From the NCBI GenBank assembly GCA_023426365.1, contig JAFAAW010000157.1, forward strand, positions 1 through 64,000: a stretch of 64,000 bases of DNA, in the 5' to 3' direction. The notes under the pieces are model-generated. The model was not told the origin of the DNA. It made no database searches and was given only the letters and a program-made list of their open reading frames with translations. Source of the DNA: Pseudomonadota bacterium (GTDB taxonomy: Bacteria > Pseudomonadota > Alphaproteobacteria > Rhodospirillales > Magnetospirillaceae). Shown here in pieces: positions 1 to 7,971 of the stretch. Positions within the stretch are counted from its first letter, which is position 1. Each line of letters begins with the position of its first letter. A program made the position numbers and the translations under genes.

Positions 1-182
1 CCCATGCGCTGTGGCACCATTTCGTCCATTCCCCGTTCAATGTGGTGGCCGTGCAGGTGCTGGCGAAATGGCTTCATCCCCAGGTGTTCGCCGATCTGGA
101 CCCGGCCGCCACGCTGCGCGACATGACAACGCGCTTCCAGCCGCTGCCGCTCGATGGCGTGTTCTGGGTCGACGCGCCATGA
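1..182 (+). CDS. Iron/siderophore ABC transporter substrate-binding protein, C-terminal fragment
   Basis: Only the last 59 codons are in the window, read in the frame starting at base 3 and ending at the TGA at 180-182. The peptide carries ALWHHFVHSPFNVVAVQ and later FADLDPAATLRDM, the usual C-terminal segment of FecB/TroA-fold periplasmic iron-complex binding proteins. In that family the protein captures a ferric chelate in the periplasm and delivers it to a FecCD permease. The stop codon overlaps the start of the permease gene by four bases (ATGA), so this is the first visible gene of a translationally coupled uptake operon. The ligand cannot be told from this fragment. Confidence 0.75.
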   Translation, partial: HALWHHFVHSPFNVVAVQVLAKWLHPQVFADLDPAATLRDMTTRFQPLPLDGVFWVDAP

Positions 183-1207
183 CGACGCCAAGCCTGAGCG
201 CGGGATACCGGCGCTTCATCCTGGGGCGGGTGGCGATTCTTGCGGCGCTTGTGGTGGCCGTGGCCGCCGCCTTCGCCGTTGACGTCGCCACCGGTCCTTC
301 CTCCATGCGGCTGGCCGACCTGCTGGACGCGGGCGGCGATTCCGCCCTTGGCGTGATCCTGTGGGACATCCGCCTGCCCCAGGCGGCGATGGCGGTGCTG
401 GTGGGCGCGTCGCTGGCCCTGGCCGGGGCCGAGATGCAGACCACCCTCAACAACGCGCTGGCCAGCCCGTTCACCCTGGGCGTCACCAACGCCGCCACCC
501 TGGGCGCGGCGTCGGCCATCGTCTTCGACCTGGGCGTACCGGGCTTCAGCACCGCCCATGCGGTGCCGTTCTATGCCTTTGCCGCCGCGCTGGGCGCCAC
601 CTTGCTGGTCAACTTCCTGTCCCGCCAGCAAGGTGCCGGCGCCGACACCGTGGTGCTGTTCGGCATCGCCATGGTGTTCGTCATGAACGCGCTGCTGTGG
701 CTGGTGCAATACGTCGCCAGCGCCGACGCGGTGCAGCAGATCGTGTTCTGGACCATGGGCAGCCTGTCGCGCTCCACCTGGGACAAGGCGGCCATGGTGG
801 CGCTGGCCCTGGCGGTGTGCCTGCCGCTGTCGCTGCGCCAGGTGTGGGCCTTGACCACCCTGCGTGGCGGCGAGGACCACGCCCGTTCCTTCGGCATCCA
901 GGTCCAGCGCCTGCGTCTGGCCGTGCTGCTGCGGGTCAGCGTGCTGGCGGCGGTGGCGGTGTCTTTCGTCGGCACCATCGGCTTCATCGGGCTGGTCGGC
1001 CCGCACCTGTCGCGCCTGATGCTGGGCGAGGACCACCGCTTCTACCTGCCGGGCGCCGCGCTGTGCGGCGCCCTGGTGATGTCGCTGGCCTCGACCGCCA
1101 GCAAAAGCGTGGTGCCCGGCCTGGTGCTGCCGGTGGGCATCGTCACCGCCCTGGTGGGCATTCCGCTGTTCATGACCCTGCTGCTGTCGCAACGGAGGCG
1201 CCCATGA
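179..1207 (+). CDS. FecCD-family ABC transporter permease (iron/siderophore/cobalamin type)
   Basis: Predicted 342-residue polytopic inner-membrane permease that would form the channel for a periplasmic iron-chelate importer. The start ATG at 179 overlaps the stop of the binding-protein gene and gives the normal length for the family (about 330-350); longer upstream starts would run through that gene. Family landmarks are the N-terminal hydrophobic segment, the RLPQAAMAVLVGASLALAGAE motif region near residue 65, and the C-terminal GTIGFIGLVGPHLSRLM segment, which is the cytoplasmic loop that docks the ATPase. The next gene encodes that ATPase. Substrate is inferred from family and context. 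Confidence 0.9.
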   Translation: MTTPSLSAGYRRFILGRVAILAALVVAVAAAFAVDVATGPSSMRLADLLDAGGDSALGVILWDIRLPQAAMAVLVGASLALAGAEMQTTLNNALASPFTLGVTNAATLGAASAIVFDLGVPGFSTAHAVPFYAFAAALGATLLVNFLSRQQGAGADTVVLFGIAMVFVMNALLWLVQYVASADAVQQIVFWTMGSLSRSTWDKAAMVALALAVCLPLSLRQVWALTTLRGGEDHARSFGIQVQRLRLAVLLRVSVLAAVAVSFVGTIGFIGLVGPHLSRLMLGEDHRFYLPGAALCGALVMSLASTASKSVVPGLVLPVGIVTALVGIPLFMTLLLSQRRRP

Positions 1208-2004
1208 CCGCCCCAGGACTGACCCTGTCGGGCTTCGGCGTCGGCTATGGCCGCGTTGCCGTTCTGGACGGGCTGGAGGTGCCGACGGTGGCGCCCGGCA
1301 CGGTGGTCGGCCTGCTGGGCGCCAACGGCGCGGGCAAGTCCACGCTGCTGCGCGCCCTGGCCGGATTGCAGCAGGCGCGCGGCCGCGCCGTGCTGGACGG
1401 CACCGACCTGATGGCGGCCGACGGCGCCCACCGCCTGCGCACGGTGGCCTATCTGCCGCAATCGCTGCCCCAGCCTACCCCGCTGCTGGCCTACGAGGCG
1501 GTGCTGGTGGCGCTGCGGGCGACCCGGCCCGACCTGACCACCACCCAGGCGGAAGCGGTGATCGAGGACGTGTTCGCCGGCCTGGGGCTGGAAAGCCTGG
1601 CGCTGCGGCGGCTTGCGCAATTGTCGGGCGGCCAGCGCCAGATGGTCGGCCTCGCCCAGGTGCTGGCCCGCGACCCCCGCCTGCTGCTGCTGGACGAACC
1701 CACCAGCGCGCTGGACCTGCGCTGGCAGATTTCCGTGCTGGACCGGGTGCGCGCCCTGGCGGCGGACCGGGGCGCCATCGCCCTGATCGCCATTCACGAC
1801 ATCAATCTGGCCACCCGCTTCTGCCATCGCCTGATGATCCTGGGCCAGGGCGGCATCCTGGCCGACGGCCCCACCGCCCAGGTGCTCAATCCCGAAGTGC
1901 TGAGCCGCGCCTACGGCATCCAGGGGCGGGTGGAAACCTGTTCGCAGGGTTTCCCCATCGTCCTGGCCGACAGCGCCCACACCGCCCGCAGGAGAATTTC
2001 GTGA
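1204..2004 (+). CDS. FecE/FepC-type ABC transporter ATP-binding protein
   Basis: A 266-residue ATPase that would power the adjacent FecCD permease. Visible motifs: Walker A GANGAGKST near residue 40, Q-loop in AYLPQSLPQ, signature LSGGQRQM, Walker B LLLLDEPTSALD and the switch histidine in AIHDINLA. The ATG at 1204 overlaps the permease stop (ATGA), and the gene's own TGA overlaps the GTG of the following DUF2218 gene, so four genes in a row are translationally coupled. Such ATPases act as dimers on the cytoplasmic face. Iron chelates are the likely cargo from family membership; haem or cobalamin cannot be excluded. Confidence 0.93.
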   Translation: MTAPGLTLSGFGVGYGRVAVLDGLEVPTVAPGTVVGLLGANGAGKSTLLRALAGLQQARGRAVLDGTDLMAADGAHRLRTVAYLPQSLPQPTPLLAYEAVLVALRATRPDLTTTQAEAVIEDVFAGLGLESLALRRLAQLSGGQRQMVGLAQVLARDPRLLLLDEPTSALDLRWQISVLDRVRALAADRGAIALIAIHDINLATRFCHRLMILGQGGILADGPTAQVLNPEVLSRAYGIQGRVETCSQGFPIVLADSAHTARRRIS

Positions 2005-2303
2005 CCACCGTCCACGCCGCGCACGCCCTTGTTCCCACCGCCGCCGCGGAGCGCTATCTGGGCCAGTTGTGCAAGCATTTCGCCCATAAGATCCCGGTGA
2101 CCTATTCCGCGCAGGAGCAGGAGGGGCTGGCGCAATTTCCCGGCGGCTGCTGCCGGATGGAGGTGGAGCAAGACCGCCTGTCCCTGCGCTGCGAGGCGGC
2201 CGATGCCGCCGCGCTGGAACGCATCAAGGGCATCGTCGAGGACCATCTGAAGCGCTTTGCCTGGCGCGAGCGGCTGGCCGTCACCTGGAACGCCGGCCCG
2301 TGA
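2001..2303 (+). CDS. DUF2218 family protein
   Basis: A 100-residue soluble protein that I recognise as DUF2218. The central FPGGCCRMEVEQDRL stretch, with adjacent cysteines followed by an acidic beta-strand, and the C-terminal segment DHLKRFAWRERLAVTW are typical. It starts with GTG at 2001, overlapping the ATPase stop by four bases, so it is co-translated with the iron importer. DUF2218 genes are often found beside siderophore uptake and release genes, and a role in handling the imported chelate is a reasonable inference, but no biochemical function is established here. Confidence 0.8.
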   Translation: MTTVHAAHALVPTAAAERYLGQLCKHFAHKIPVTYSAQEQEGLAQFPGGCCRMEVEQDRLSLRCEAADAAALERIKGIVEDHLKRFAWRERLAVTWNAGP

Positions 2304-2334
2304 CCGCCCTCCCCCGCGCCGCCGCCCGGGCGGC

Positions 2335-3552
2335 ATGACCGCCCGTCCGCGCCCCCCCGCGGCGCCCTCTGCCTTTTTGGTGGTGCTGTTCGCCAGTCTG
2401 GGGGCCTTCGCGCCCGCCTCGGTGGCGCTGGCGCTGCCCGGCATGCCGGCGATGGCGCGCGAGCTGGGCGTCGGTCCCGGCTTTGCCGAACACGGGCTGG
2501 CGGCGTTCTTCGCCATGCTGTCGGTGGGCATGCTGATCTATGGCCCGCTGTCCGACCGCTGGGGGCGCCGTCCGGTGCTGCTGTGCGGACTGGCGCTGTA
2601 TGTGGCCGCCAGCGCCGCATGCGTCCTGGCCGACCGCGCCGAGGTGTTCGTGGCCGCCCGCGCCCTTCAGGCGCTGGGCGGGGCCGCCGCCATCGTACTG
2701 GCGCGCGCCATCGTCCACGACCTGTTCCCGCCGGTCCAGATGGCGCGGATGCTGTCGTTCATGGTGCCGGTCGCCGCGCTGGTGCCGCTGCTGTCGCCGC
2801 TGCTCGGCCAATGGCTGCTGGCCCAGGGCGGCTGGCGGCCCATCTTCGCCGTCCAGGCGGGGTTCGGCCTGGCCTGCCTGGTGGCGGCGGCGCTGGTCCT
2901 GGCCGAAAGCCTGCCGCCCGAACGCCGCCGCCCCATGCGTCCCGCCGGCATCCTGGCGGCCTATGGCGCCATCCTGCGCGATCGCACGGCGGCCGGCCAC
3001 ATGCTGTGCGGCAGCGCCGTCTATGGCGCCATGATGGCCTATGTGGGCGGCAGTCCCGCCGCCTATATGGGCCATCACGGGGTGGACAGCGCCCGTTACG
3101 GCCTGTTGTTCGCGCTGGGGGTCGGCTGTGTGGTCACCGGCGCCCTGATCAATGCGCGGCTGGTGCGCCGCTGGGGCACCAGCGCCCTTCTGGCCGGCGG
3201 CACGCGCGGCGCCGCCCTGTGCGCGCTGGCGGTCGCGGTGGTGGGCGCCACCGATGTGGGCGGCCTGCCCGCGCTGGTCGCCGCCTTGCTGGGGTTTCTG
3301 ACGTGCTGCGGCTTCGTCGGCAGCAACGCGCTGACCAACGCGCTGTCGCGCTGCAAGGAATATGCGGGCACGGCCGCCGCCCTGTTCGGCACCGTCCAAT
3401 TCGCCATGGGCGGATTGGCCAACCTGACGGTGGGGGCGTTGTCCGACGGGTCGCCCGCCGCCATGGGCGCCACCATGGCCGCCGCCGGCGCCCTGGCCGC
3501 GCTGGGCAATCTGTGGAGCCGTGGAGGCGCCGCCCACCGCGCTGTTCCGTAA
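2335..3552 (+). CDS. MFS transporter, Bcr/CflA drug-resistance or siderophore-efflux type
   Basis: A 405-residue, 12-segment major facilitator. The first cytoplasmic loop reads YGPLSDRWGRRPVLL, the MFS motif A in the form seen in the Bcr/CflA (DHA1) group. Motif-C-like glycine/proline patterns follow in the fifth helix (VAALVPLLSPLLGQW). The ATG at 2335 lies 31 bases after the DUF2218 stop and is the first ATG in frame before the hydrophobic core; a GTG at 2300 is out of frame. Position at the end of an iron-uptake operon suggests it exports the apo-siderophore or a related metal ligand. Substrate is inferred only from context. Confidence 0.82.
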   Translation: MTARPRPPAAPSAFLVVLFASLGAFAPASVALALPGMPAMARELGVGPGFAEHGLAAFFAMLSVGMLIYGPLSDRWGRRPVLLCGLALYVAASAACVLADRAEVFVAARALQALGGAAAIVLARAIVHDLFPPVQMARMLSFMVPVAALVPLLSPLLGQWLLAQGGWRPIFAVQAGFGLACLVAAALVLAESLPPERRRPMRPAGILAAYGAILRDRTAAGHMLCGSAVYGAMMAYVGGSPAAYMGHHGVDSARYGLLFALGVGCVVTGALINARLVRRWGTSALLAGGTRGAALCALAVAVVGATDVGGLPALVAALLGFLTCCGFVGSNALTNALSRCKEYAGTAAALFGTVQFAMGGLANLTVGALSDGSPAAMGATMAAAGALAALGNLWSRGGAAHRAVP

Positions 3553-3604
3553 AAAGAAATTTTCCGCTTTGCCAAACCCCGCCTAAATCCCGTCAAATGC
3601 CGGC

Positions 3605-5371
3605 ATGCAACTGGTCAGGTTCATCGCCGCGCTTGTCGCCTTGCTGTTCGCCCTCCCGGCCGGGGCCGAGACCGTCCGCATCGGCGTTCTGGCCTTTCAG
3701 GGGTCCGAGCGGGTGGTCCGCGACTGGGAACCCACCCGCGCCTATCTGGCGGCGTCCATTCCCGGTTTCCGGTTCGCCCTGTTGCCGTTCGACCTGAACG
3801 GCCTGGAAGCGGCGGTGGCGGCGGGCGAGGTCGATTTCGCCATCACCAATCCCAGCCATTACGTCGAGCTGGAAACCCGCCACGGCGCCACCCGCATGGC
3901 GACCATCGAGTCGGAACGCTGGGGGTCGCCCACGGCGGCGGTGGGGTCCACCGTGATCGCCCGGGCCGCGCGCGACGACCTGTCGGAGCTGGGCGATTTG
4001 CGCGGCGCCACGCTGGCGGTGGTGTCGCCCGACGCCTTCGGCGGGTTCCAGGTGATCTGGCGCGAGCTGAAGCGGCTGGGCCTCGATCCCTTCGCCGATA
4101 TTCGCGAACTGCGCCTGACCGGCTTTCCCATGGAGCGGGTGCTGTGGATGGTGCGCGACGGCGCCGCCGACGCCGGCATCCTGCGGGCCTGCCTGCTGGA
4201 GGAGCTGATGGCCGAAGGCAGGGTGGATGCGGGCGAGTTCAAGGTGGTCGGCCGGCGGGCCGAGGCGGGTTACCCCTGCGCGGTATCGTCGCCGCTGTAC
4301 CCGGACTGGCCCATCGCCAAGCTGACCAACACCCCGCACGCCCTGGCCAAGCGGGTGGCGGCGGCGCTTTTGGCCATGCCCACGGTGGACGGCCAGTCGT
4401 GGACGGCGCCCCTGGACTACACCCCCGTGCATGCCCTGATGCGCGAGCTGGGGGTCGGCCCCTATTCGCACATGCGCCGCCCGTCGATCGAGGACATGCT
4501 GCGCGACAACTGGCAATGGCTGGTGGCCGGGGTGCTGGGAATCCTGTGGTGGATCATCCACGTCGCCCGCGTCGAGGTGCTGGTACGCCGCCGCACCGCC
4601 GAACTGGAGCGCGAGATCGCCGAGCGCGAGAAGGCCCAGGCCGAAGCCGAGCGGCACCGCGAACAGCGCGATCAGTTCTCGCGCCTGGGCATCCTGGGCG
4701 AGATGGCCAGCAACATCGCCCACGAACTCAACCAGCCGCTGGCGGCGATCATGAACTACGCCCGTGGCATGACCCGCATGTTGCAATCGGGCAAGGCCGA
4801 TCCCGCCCTGCTGGCCGAAGGCGCCGGCAGCATCGCCGGCCAGGCCGAACGCGCCCCCGCCATCATCCAGCGCATCCGCGGCTTTGTCCGCCGCCGCCGC
4901 CCGCTGCCCGAGCCGGTGGACCTGAACGAGGTGGTGCGCGAAACCCTGGGCCTGTTCGAGGGACTGGCCGGGCGGCGGGGCATCGCCATCCACGTCCATC
5001 TGGCCGAGACCTTGCCCCGCGTTTCCGCCGACCGCGTGGAAATCCAGCAGGTCCTGCTCAACCTGTTGCAGAATGCGGTGGACGCCATGGCCGCCCAGCC
5101 CGACGCCCGCGACGGCATCACCGTGCGCACCTCGGCCGCCGACGGCATGGTCAAGGTGGCGGTGCGCGATTGCGGCTGCGGCCTGGCGCCTGGGGCGGAA
5201 GCCCACCTGTTCGAACCCTTCTTCACCACCAAGGCCGAGGGGCTGGGCCTGGGCCTGTCCATCTGCCGCACCATCATCGAAAGCCATGGCGGCCACCTAT
5301 GGGCGGCCCCCAATGACGGCCCCGGCCTGACCTTGCGCTTCACCCTGCCGGCGACGGAGGACAACGCCTGA
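3605..5371 (+). CDS. ttrS: TtrS-type sensor histidine kinase (tetrathionate sensor)
   Basis: A 588-residue membrane kinase. It has a signal peptide ending about residue 21 (LPAGA), a PhnD-like periplasmic binding domain to about residue 290, one membrane helix about 300-322, a short coiled coil, then HisKA and HATPase_c. The phospho-accepting histidine is H373 in NIAHELNQPL; the N box holds N486/N490 and the ATP lid is GLGLGLSIC. A phosphonate-binding-like sensor fused directly to a kinase is the TtrS architecture. In Salmonella TtrS detects tetrathionate and phosphorylates TtrR. The ttrR start overlaps this stop (TGATG), and ttrBCA follow on the same strand, which supports the call strongly. 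Confidence 0.9.
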   Translation: MQLVRFIAALVALLFALPAGAETVRIGVLAFQGSERVVRDWEPTRAYLAASIPGFRFALLPFDLNGLEAAVAAGEVDFAITNPSHYVELETRHGATRMATIESERWGSPTAAVGSTVIARAARDDLSELGDLRGATLAVVSPDAFGGFQVIWRELKRLGLDPFADIRELRLTGFPMERVLWMVRDGAADAGILRACLLEELMAEGRVDAGEFKVVGRRAEAGYPCAVSSPLYPDWPIAKLTNTPHALAKRVAAALLAMPTVDGQSWTAPLDYTPVHALMRELGVGPYSHMRRPSIEDMLRDNWQWLVAGVLGILWWIIHVARVEVLVRRRTAELEREIAEREKAQAEAERHREQRDQFSRLGILGEMASNIAHELNQPLAAIMNYARGMTRMLQSGKADPALLAEGAGSIAGQAERAPAIIQRIRGFVRRRRPLPEPVDLNEVVRETLGLFEGLAGRRGIAIHVHLAETLPRVSADRVEIQQVLLNLLQNAVDAMAAQPDARDGITVRTSAADGMVKVAVRDCGCGLAPGAEAHLFEPFFTTKAEGLGLGLSICRTIIESHGGHLWAAPNDGPGLTLRFTLPATEDNA

Positions 5372-6009
5372 TGCACGACGACGACAGCCCGCTGGTTCTG
5401 GTGGTGGACGATGACGAGGCCATGCGACGCTCGCTGGCCTTCCTGCTGGCCTCGGTCGGGTTGGAGGCCCGCGCCTATGCCACCGCCGAGGACTTCCTGG
5501 CCGCCCATCCCGGCGGCCAGTCGGGCCGCCCCGGCTGCATCGTGCTGGACGTGCGCATGCCGGGGATGAGCGGGCTGGAACTGCAACGCCATCTGGCCGA
5601 ACAGGGCTGCGCGCTGCCGGTGCTGATCATCACCGGCCACGGCGACGTGCCCATGGCGGTGGCCGCCCTGAAGGCGGGCGCGGTGGATTTCGTGCAAAAG
5701 CCCTTCAACGACCAGCAATTGCTGGACGCCATCGGCGCCGCCATCCGCACCAGCCGCGAACGCATGGCCGAATGCGCCGGCCGTCGCGCCGTGCTGGACC
5801 GCGTCGCCAGCCTGTCGCGGCGCGAGCGCCAGGTGCTGGACCGCGTGCTGGAGGGCAAGCCCAACAAGGTGATCGCGTTCGAGCTGGACATCTCCATCAA
5901 GACGGTCGAGGTCAACCGCCATGCGGTGATGGAGAAAATGGCCGCCCGTTCCGTGGCCGAACTGGCCCAGGCGGTGACCATGGCCGGCCCCCTGCCCCGC
6001 GCTGATTAA
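5371..6009 (+). CDS. ttrR: TtrR-type response regulator
   Basis: A 212-residue FixJ/NarL-class regulator. The receiver domain has the acidic pocket DDD at residues 13-15, phospho-acceptor D60 (VLDVRMPG) and K110 in FVQKPF. A LuxR-type helix-turn-helix occupies about residues 148-203 (LSRRERQVLDRVLEGKPNKV). It is translationally coupled to ttrS. It would activate ttrBCA when TtrS senses tetrathionate. The 122-base gap before ttrB contains a TAGGG-AAAA-CCCTA inverted repeat that could be its binding site. All five ttr genes are co-directional, unlike arrangements in which the regulators are split from the enzyme genes. Confidence 0.9.
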   Translation: MHDDDSPLVLVVDDDEAMRRSLAFLLASVGLEARAYATAEDFLAAHPGGQSGRPGCIVLDVRMPGMSGLELQRHLAEQGCALPVLIITGHGDVPMAVAALKAGAVDFVQKPFNDQQLLDAIGAAIRTSRERMAECAGRRAVLDRVASLSRRERQVLDRVLEGKPNKVIAFELDISIKTVEVNRHAVMEKMAARSVAELAQAVTMAGPLPRAD

Positions 6010-6029
6010 GGCGGCGCGTCGGCGCCACC

Positions 6030-6043
6030 TAGGGAAAACCCTA
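6030..6043. promoter_or_regulatory. Inverted repeat upstream of ttrB, candidate TtrR operator
   Basis: TAGGG AAAA CCCTA is a perfect 5-base inverted repeat about 90 bases before the ttrB start. A related TAGGGGAATAGG lies at about 6082-6093. Position between the regulator and the enzyme genes makes it the obvious candidate binding site for TtrR. No published TtrR consensus is being matched here; the assignment rests on symmetry and position only. The remainder of the 6010-6131 gap shows no gene. Confidence 0.4.
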
Positions 6044-6131
6044 TAAGGCCCGGGGGCACCCCCAAGTACCCGCCCGGGAAGTAGGGGAATAGGCTGAAAG
6101 CCAAGTTTCACCCTGCCTTGGGGGCCTTGGC

Positions 6132-6857
6132 ATGACCCAAACTCGTCGCTCACTGCTTCTGGCGCTTGGCCGGATCACGGCCGGCGCCGCCACCGTGGCG
6201 GCCACGCCGGCGCTCGCCGCCACCCCGCGTCACGGAGGCGACCCCGACCGCCGCTGGGCGATGGTCGTGGACGTCCGCAAATGCATCGGCTGCCAAGCCT
6301 GCACCGTCTCGTGCATCATGGAAAACCAGGTGCCGGAAAACAATTTCCGCACCTTCGTCTCCACCTACGAGGTGAAGGACGGCGACAAGGTCGGCACCTA
6401 TGTGCTGCCGCGTCTGTGCAACCACTGTTCCAACCCGCCCTGCGTGCCGGTCTGCCCGGTGGGCGCCACCTATCAGCAGAAGGACGGCGCCGTGGTGGTC
6501 GATTCCGACCGCTGCGTGGGCTGCGCCTATTGCGTCCAGGCGTGTCCCTATGACGCGCGCTTCATCAACCACGAGACCAACACCGCCGACAAATGCACCT
6601 TCTGCGCCCATCGCGTCGAGGCCGGGCTGCTGCCCGCCTGTGTCGAGACCTGCGTGGGCGGCGCGCGCGTGTTCGGCGACCTGAACGACCCGGCCGGCAG
6701 CGTCCGCCAGTTGCTGGACGCCCACAAGGCCGAGGTCAAGGTGCTCAAGCCCGAGCAGGCCACGGCGCCCAACGTCTATTACATCGGCCTCGACGACCGC
6801 TTCGCCGGCCGGGTCGAGGGCACCCCCACCCTGTGGCGCCCCACCGGGCACGCGTAA
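6132..6857 (+). CDS. ttrB: Tetrathionate reductase subunit B, four-cluster ferredoxin
   Basis: A 241-residue electron-transfer subunit. The N terminus is a Tat-like signal (TRRSLLLALG, then hydrophobic to about residue 29). Sixteen cysteines are arranged for four [4Fe-4S] clusters: C51/54/57/61, C96/99/104/108, C128/131/134/138 and C155/158/170/174. This is the DmsB/PsrB/TtrB fold, which passes electrons from the quinol-oxidising membrane subunit to the molybdenum subunit. It is followed after 13 bases by ttrC and then ttrA, the canonical ttrBCA order. The own Tat signal indicates periplasmic location. Confidence 0.92.
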   Translation: MTQTRRSLLLALGRITAGAATVAATPALAATPRHGGDPDRRWAMVVDVRKCIGCQACTVSCIMENQVPENNFRTFVSTYEVKDGDKVGTYVLPRLCNHCSNPPCVPVCPVGATYQQKDGAVVVDSDRCVGCAYCVQACPYDARFINHETNTADKCTFCAHRVEAGLLPACVETCVGGARVFGDLNDPAGSVRQLLDAHKAEVKVLKPEQATAPNVYYIGLDDRFAGRVEGTPTLWRPTGHA

Positions 6858-6870
6858 GGAGGCCCCAGCC

Positions 6871-7968
6871 ATGATCACCGAGATCCTGTATGTCACGCGC
6901 GAGACGGCCTGGCTGCCCTGGGCGGTGCAGTACTTCTTCCTGATCGGCCTGTCGGCCGGCTGCTTCCTGCTGTCGCTGCCCGGCATGGCGTTCGCCCGCA
7001 CCGATTGGCGCAAGCTGTCGCGGCTGGCGCTGCTGGGCGCCCTGGTCTGCGGCACCACCGCCCCGGTGGCGCTGCTGGCCGATTTGCACCAGCCCGGCCG
7101 CTTCCTGAATTTCTATCTGCATCCCCAACTTGATTCGTGGATGGCGTGGGGAGCGTTCTTCATCCCGCTCTATCTGGGCGGCCTGTTCCTGTACGCCTGG
7201 GCGGCGCTGCGCCCCGACTTCCGCGCCGCCGCCGAGACCGGCGGCATGCTGGCCCCGGTGCAGAGCATCCTGGGCGGCACGGCGGTGCCCGGCCTGGTGC
7301 GCGCCTTCGCCCTGGTGGCGCTGGCCGGCGCCTTCCTGGTGCTGCTGTACACCGGCGTCGAGGTGATGGTGATCGAGGCCCGGCCGCTGTGGCACACGCC
7401 CGTGCTGCCGTTGCAGTTCGCCGCCACCGCCCTGGCCGGCTCGCTGGGCCTGGTGCTGGTGTTCAACCGGACCATGGGCGACGTCGATGCCCAGGTCGAA
7501 GCCCGGCTGAACCGCTGTCTGGCGGCGACCCTGGTGGTGGTGATGGCGCTGGGCGGGGTGTGGTTCGCGCTGGGCCTGAGCGGGCTGTCGGCCACCCACG
7601 CCGCCGCCCTGGCCGAGGTCGCGCCGTCGCCTTCGTGGAAGCTGACCGCCCTTTGGGGCGCGCTGGCCACCGTGGTGCCGCTGGCGGTCGCGCTGCGCTG
7701 GCCCGCCGGCAGCGGCTGGATCACCGGCCTGATCGCCCTGCATTCGGCGTGGATGTTCCGCTGGACCGTCTTCATCGGCGGCCAGGACATCCCCAAGACC
7801 GGCGCCGGCTTCTACGAATACAACCTGCCGCTGGGTCCCGAGGGCCTGATGGGCATCGTCGGCACCGCCGGCCTGTGGGTCTTCGTTCTGATCGTTCTCG
7901 TCACCCTTCTTCCCTGGTCCGAGGCGCGTGCGCAGAACGCCAGCCCGACCGCCGCCAAGGGAGTGTGA
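6871..7968 (+). CDS. ttrC: Tetrathionate reductase membrane subunit C (NrfD-like quinol dehydrogenase)
   Basis: A 365-residue polytopic protein of the NrfD/PsrC family with about nine hydrophobic segments. It would oxidise menaquinol or ubiquinol in the inner membrane and hand electrons to TtrB. The start ATG at 6871 has a good ribosome site, AAGGAGG, about eight bases upstream. Landmarks include the N-terminal WAVQYFFLIGLSAGCF and the central LHQPGRFLNFYLHPQLDSWM, which carries the conserved His/Arg/Asp region near the quinone site of such subunits. The ttrA start lies three bases after its stop. Confidence 0.9.
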   Translation: MITEILYVTRETAWLPWAVQYFFLIGLSAGCFLLSLPGMAFARTDWRKLSRLALLGALVCGTTAPVALLADLHQPGRFLNFYLHPQLDSWMAWGAFFIPLYLGGLFLYAWAALRPDFRAAAETGGMLAPVQSILGGTAVPGLVRAFALVALAGAFLVLLYTGVEVMVIEARPLWHTPVLPLQFAATALAGSLGLVLVFNRTMGDVDAQVEARLNRCLAATLVVVMALGGVWFALGLSGLSATHAAALAEVAPSPSWKLTALWGALATVVPLAVALRWPAGSGWITGLIALHSAWMFRWTVFIGGQDIPKTGAGFYEYNLPLGPEGLMGIVGTAGLWVFVLIVLVTLLPWSEARAQNASPTAAKGV

Positions 7969-7971
7969 GCC

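Noticed and set aside
37..1192. Long open frames antisense to the iron-transporter permease
   Set aside because: They read as histidine/glutamine/arginine-rich low-complexity peptides, the usual shadow of GC-rich genes, and no family signature is present.
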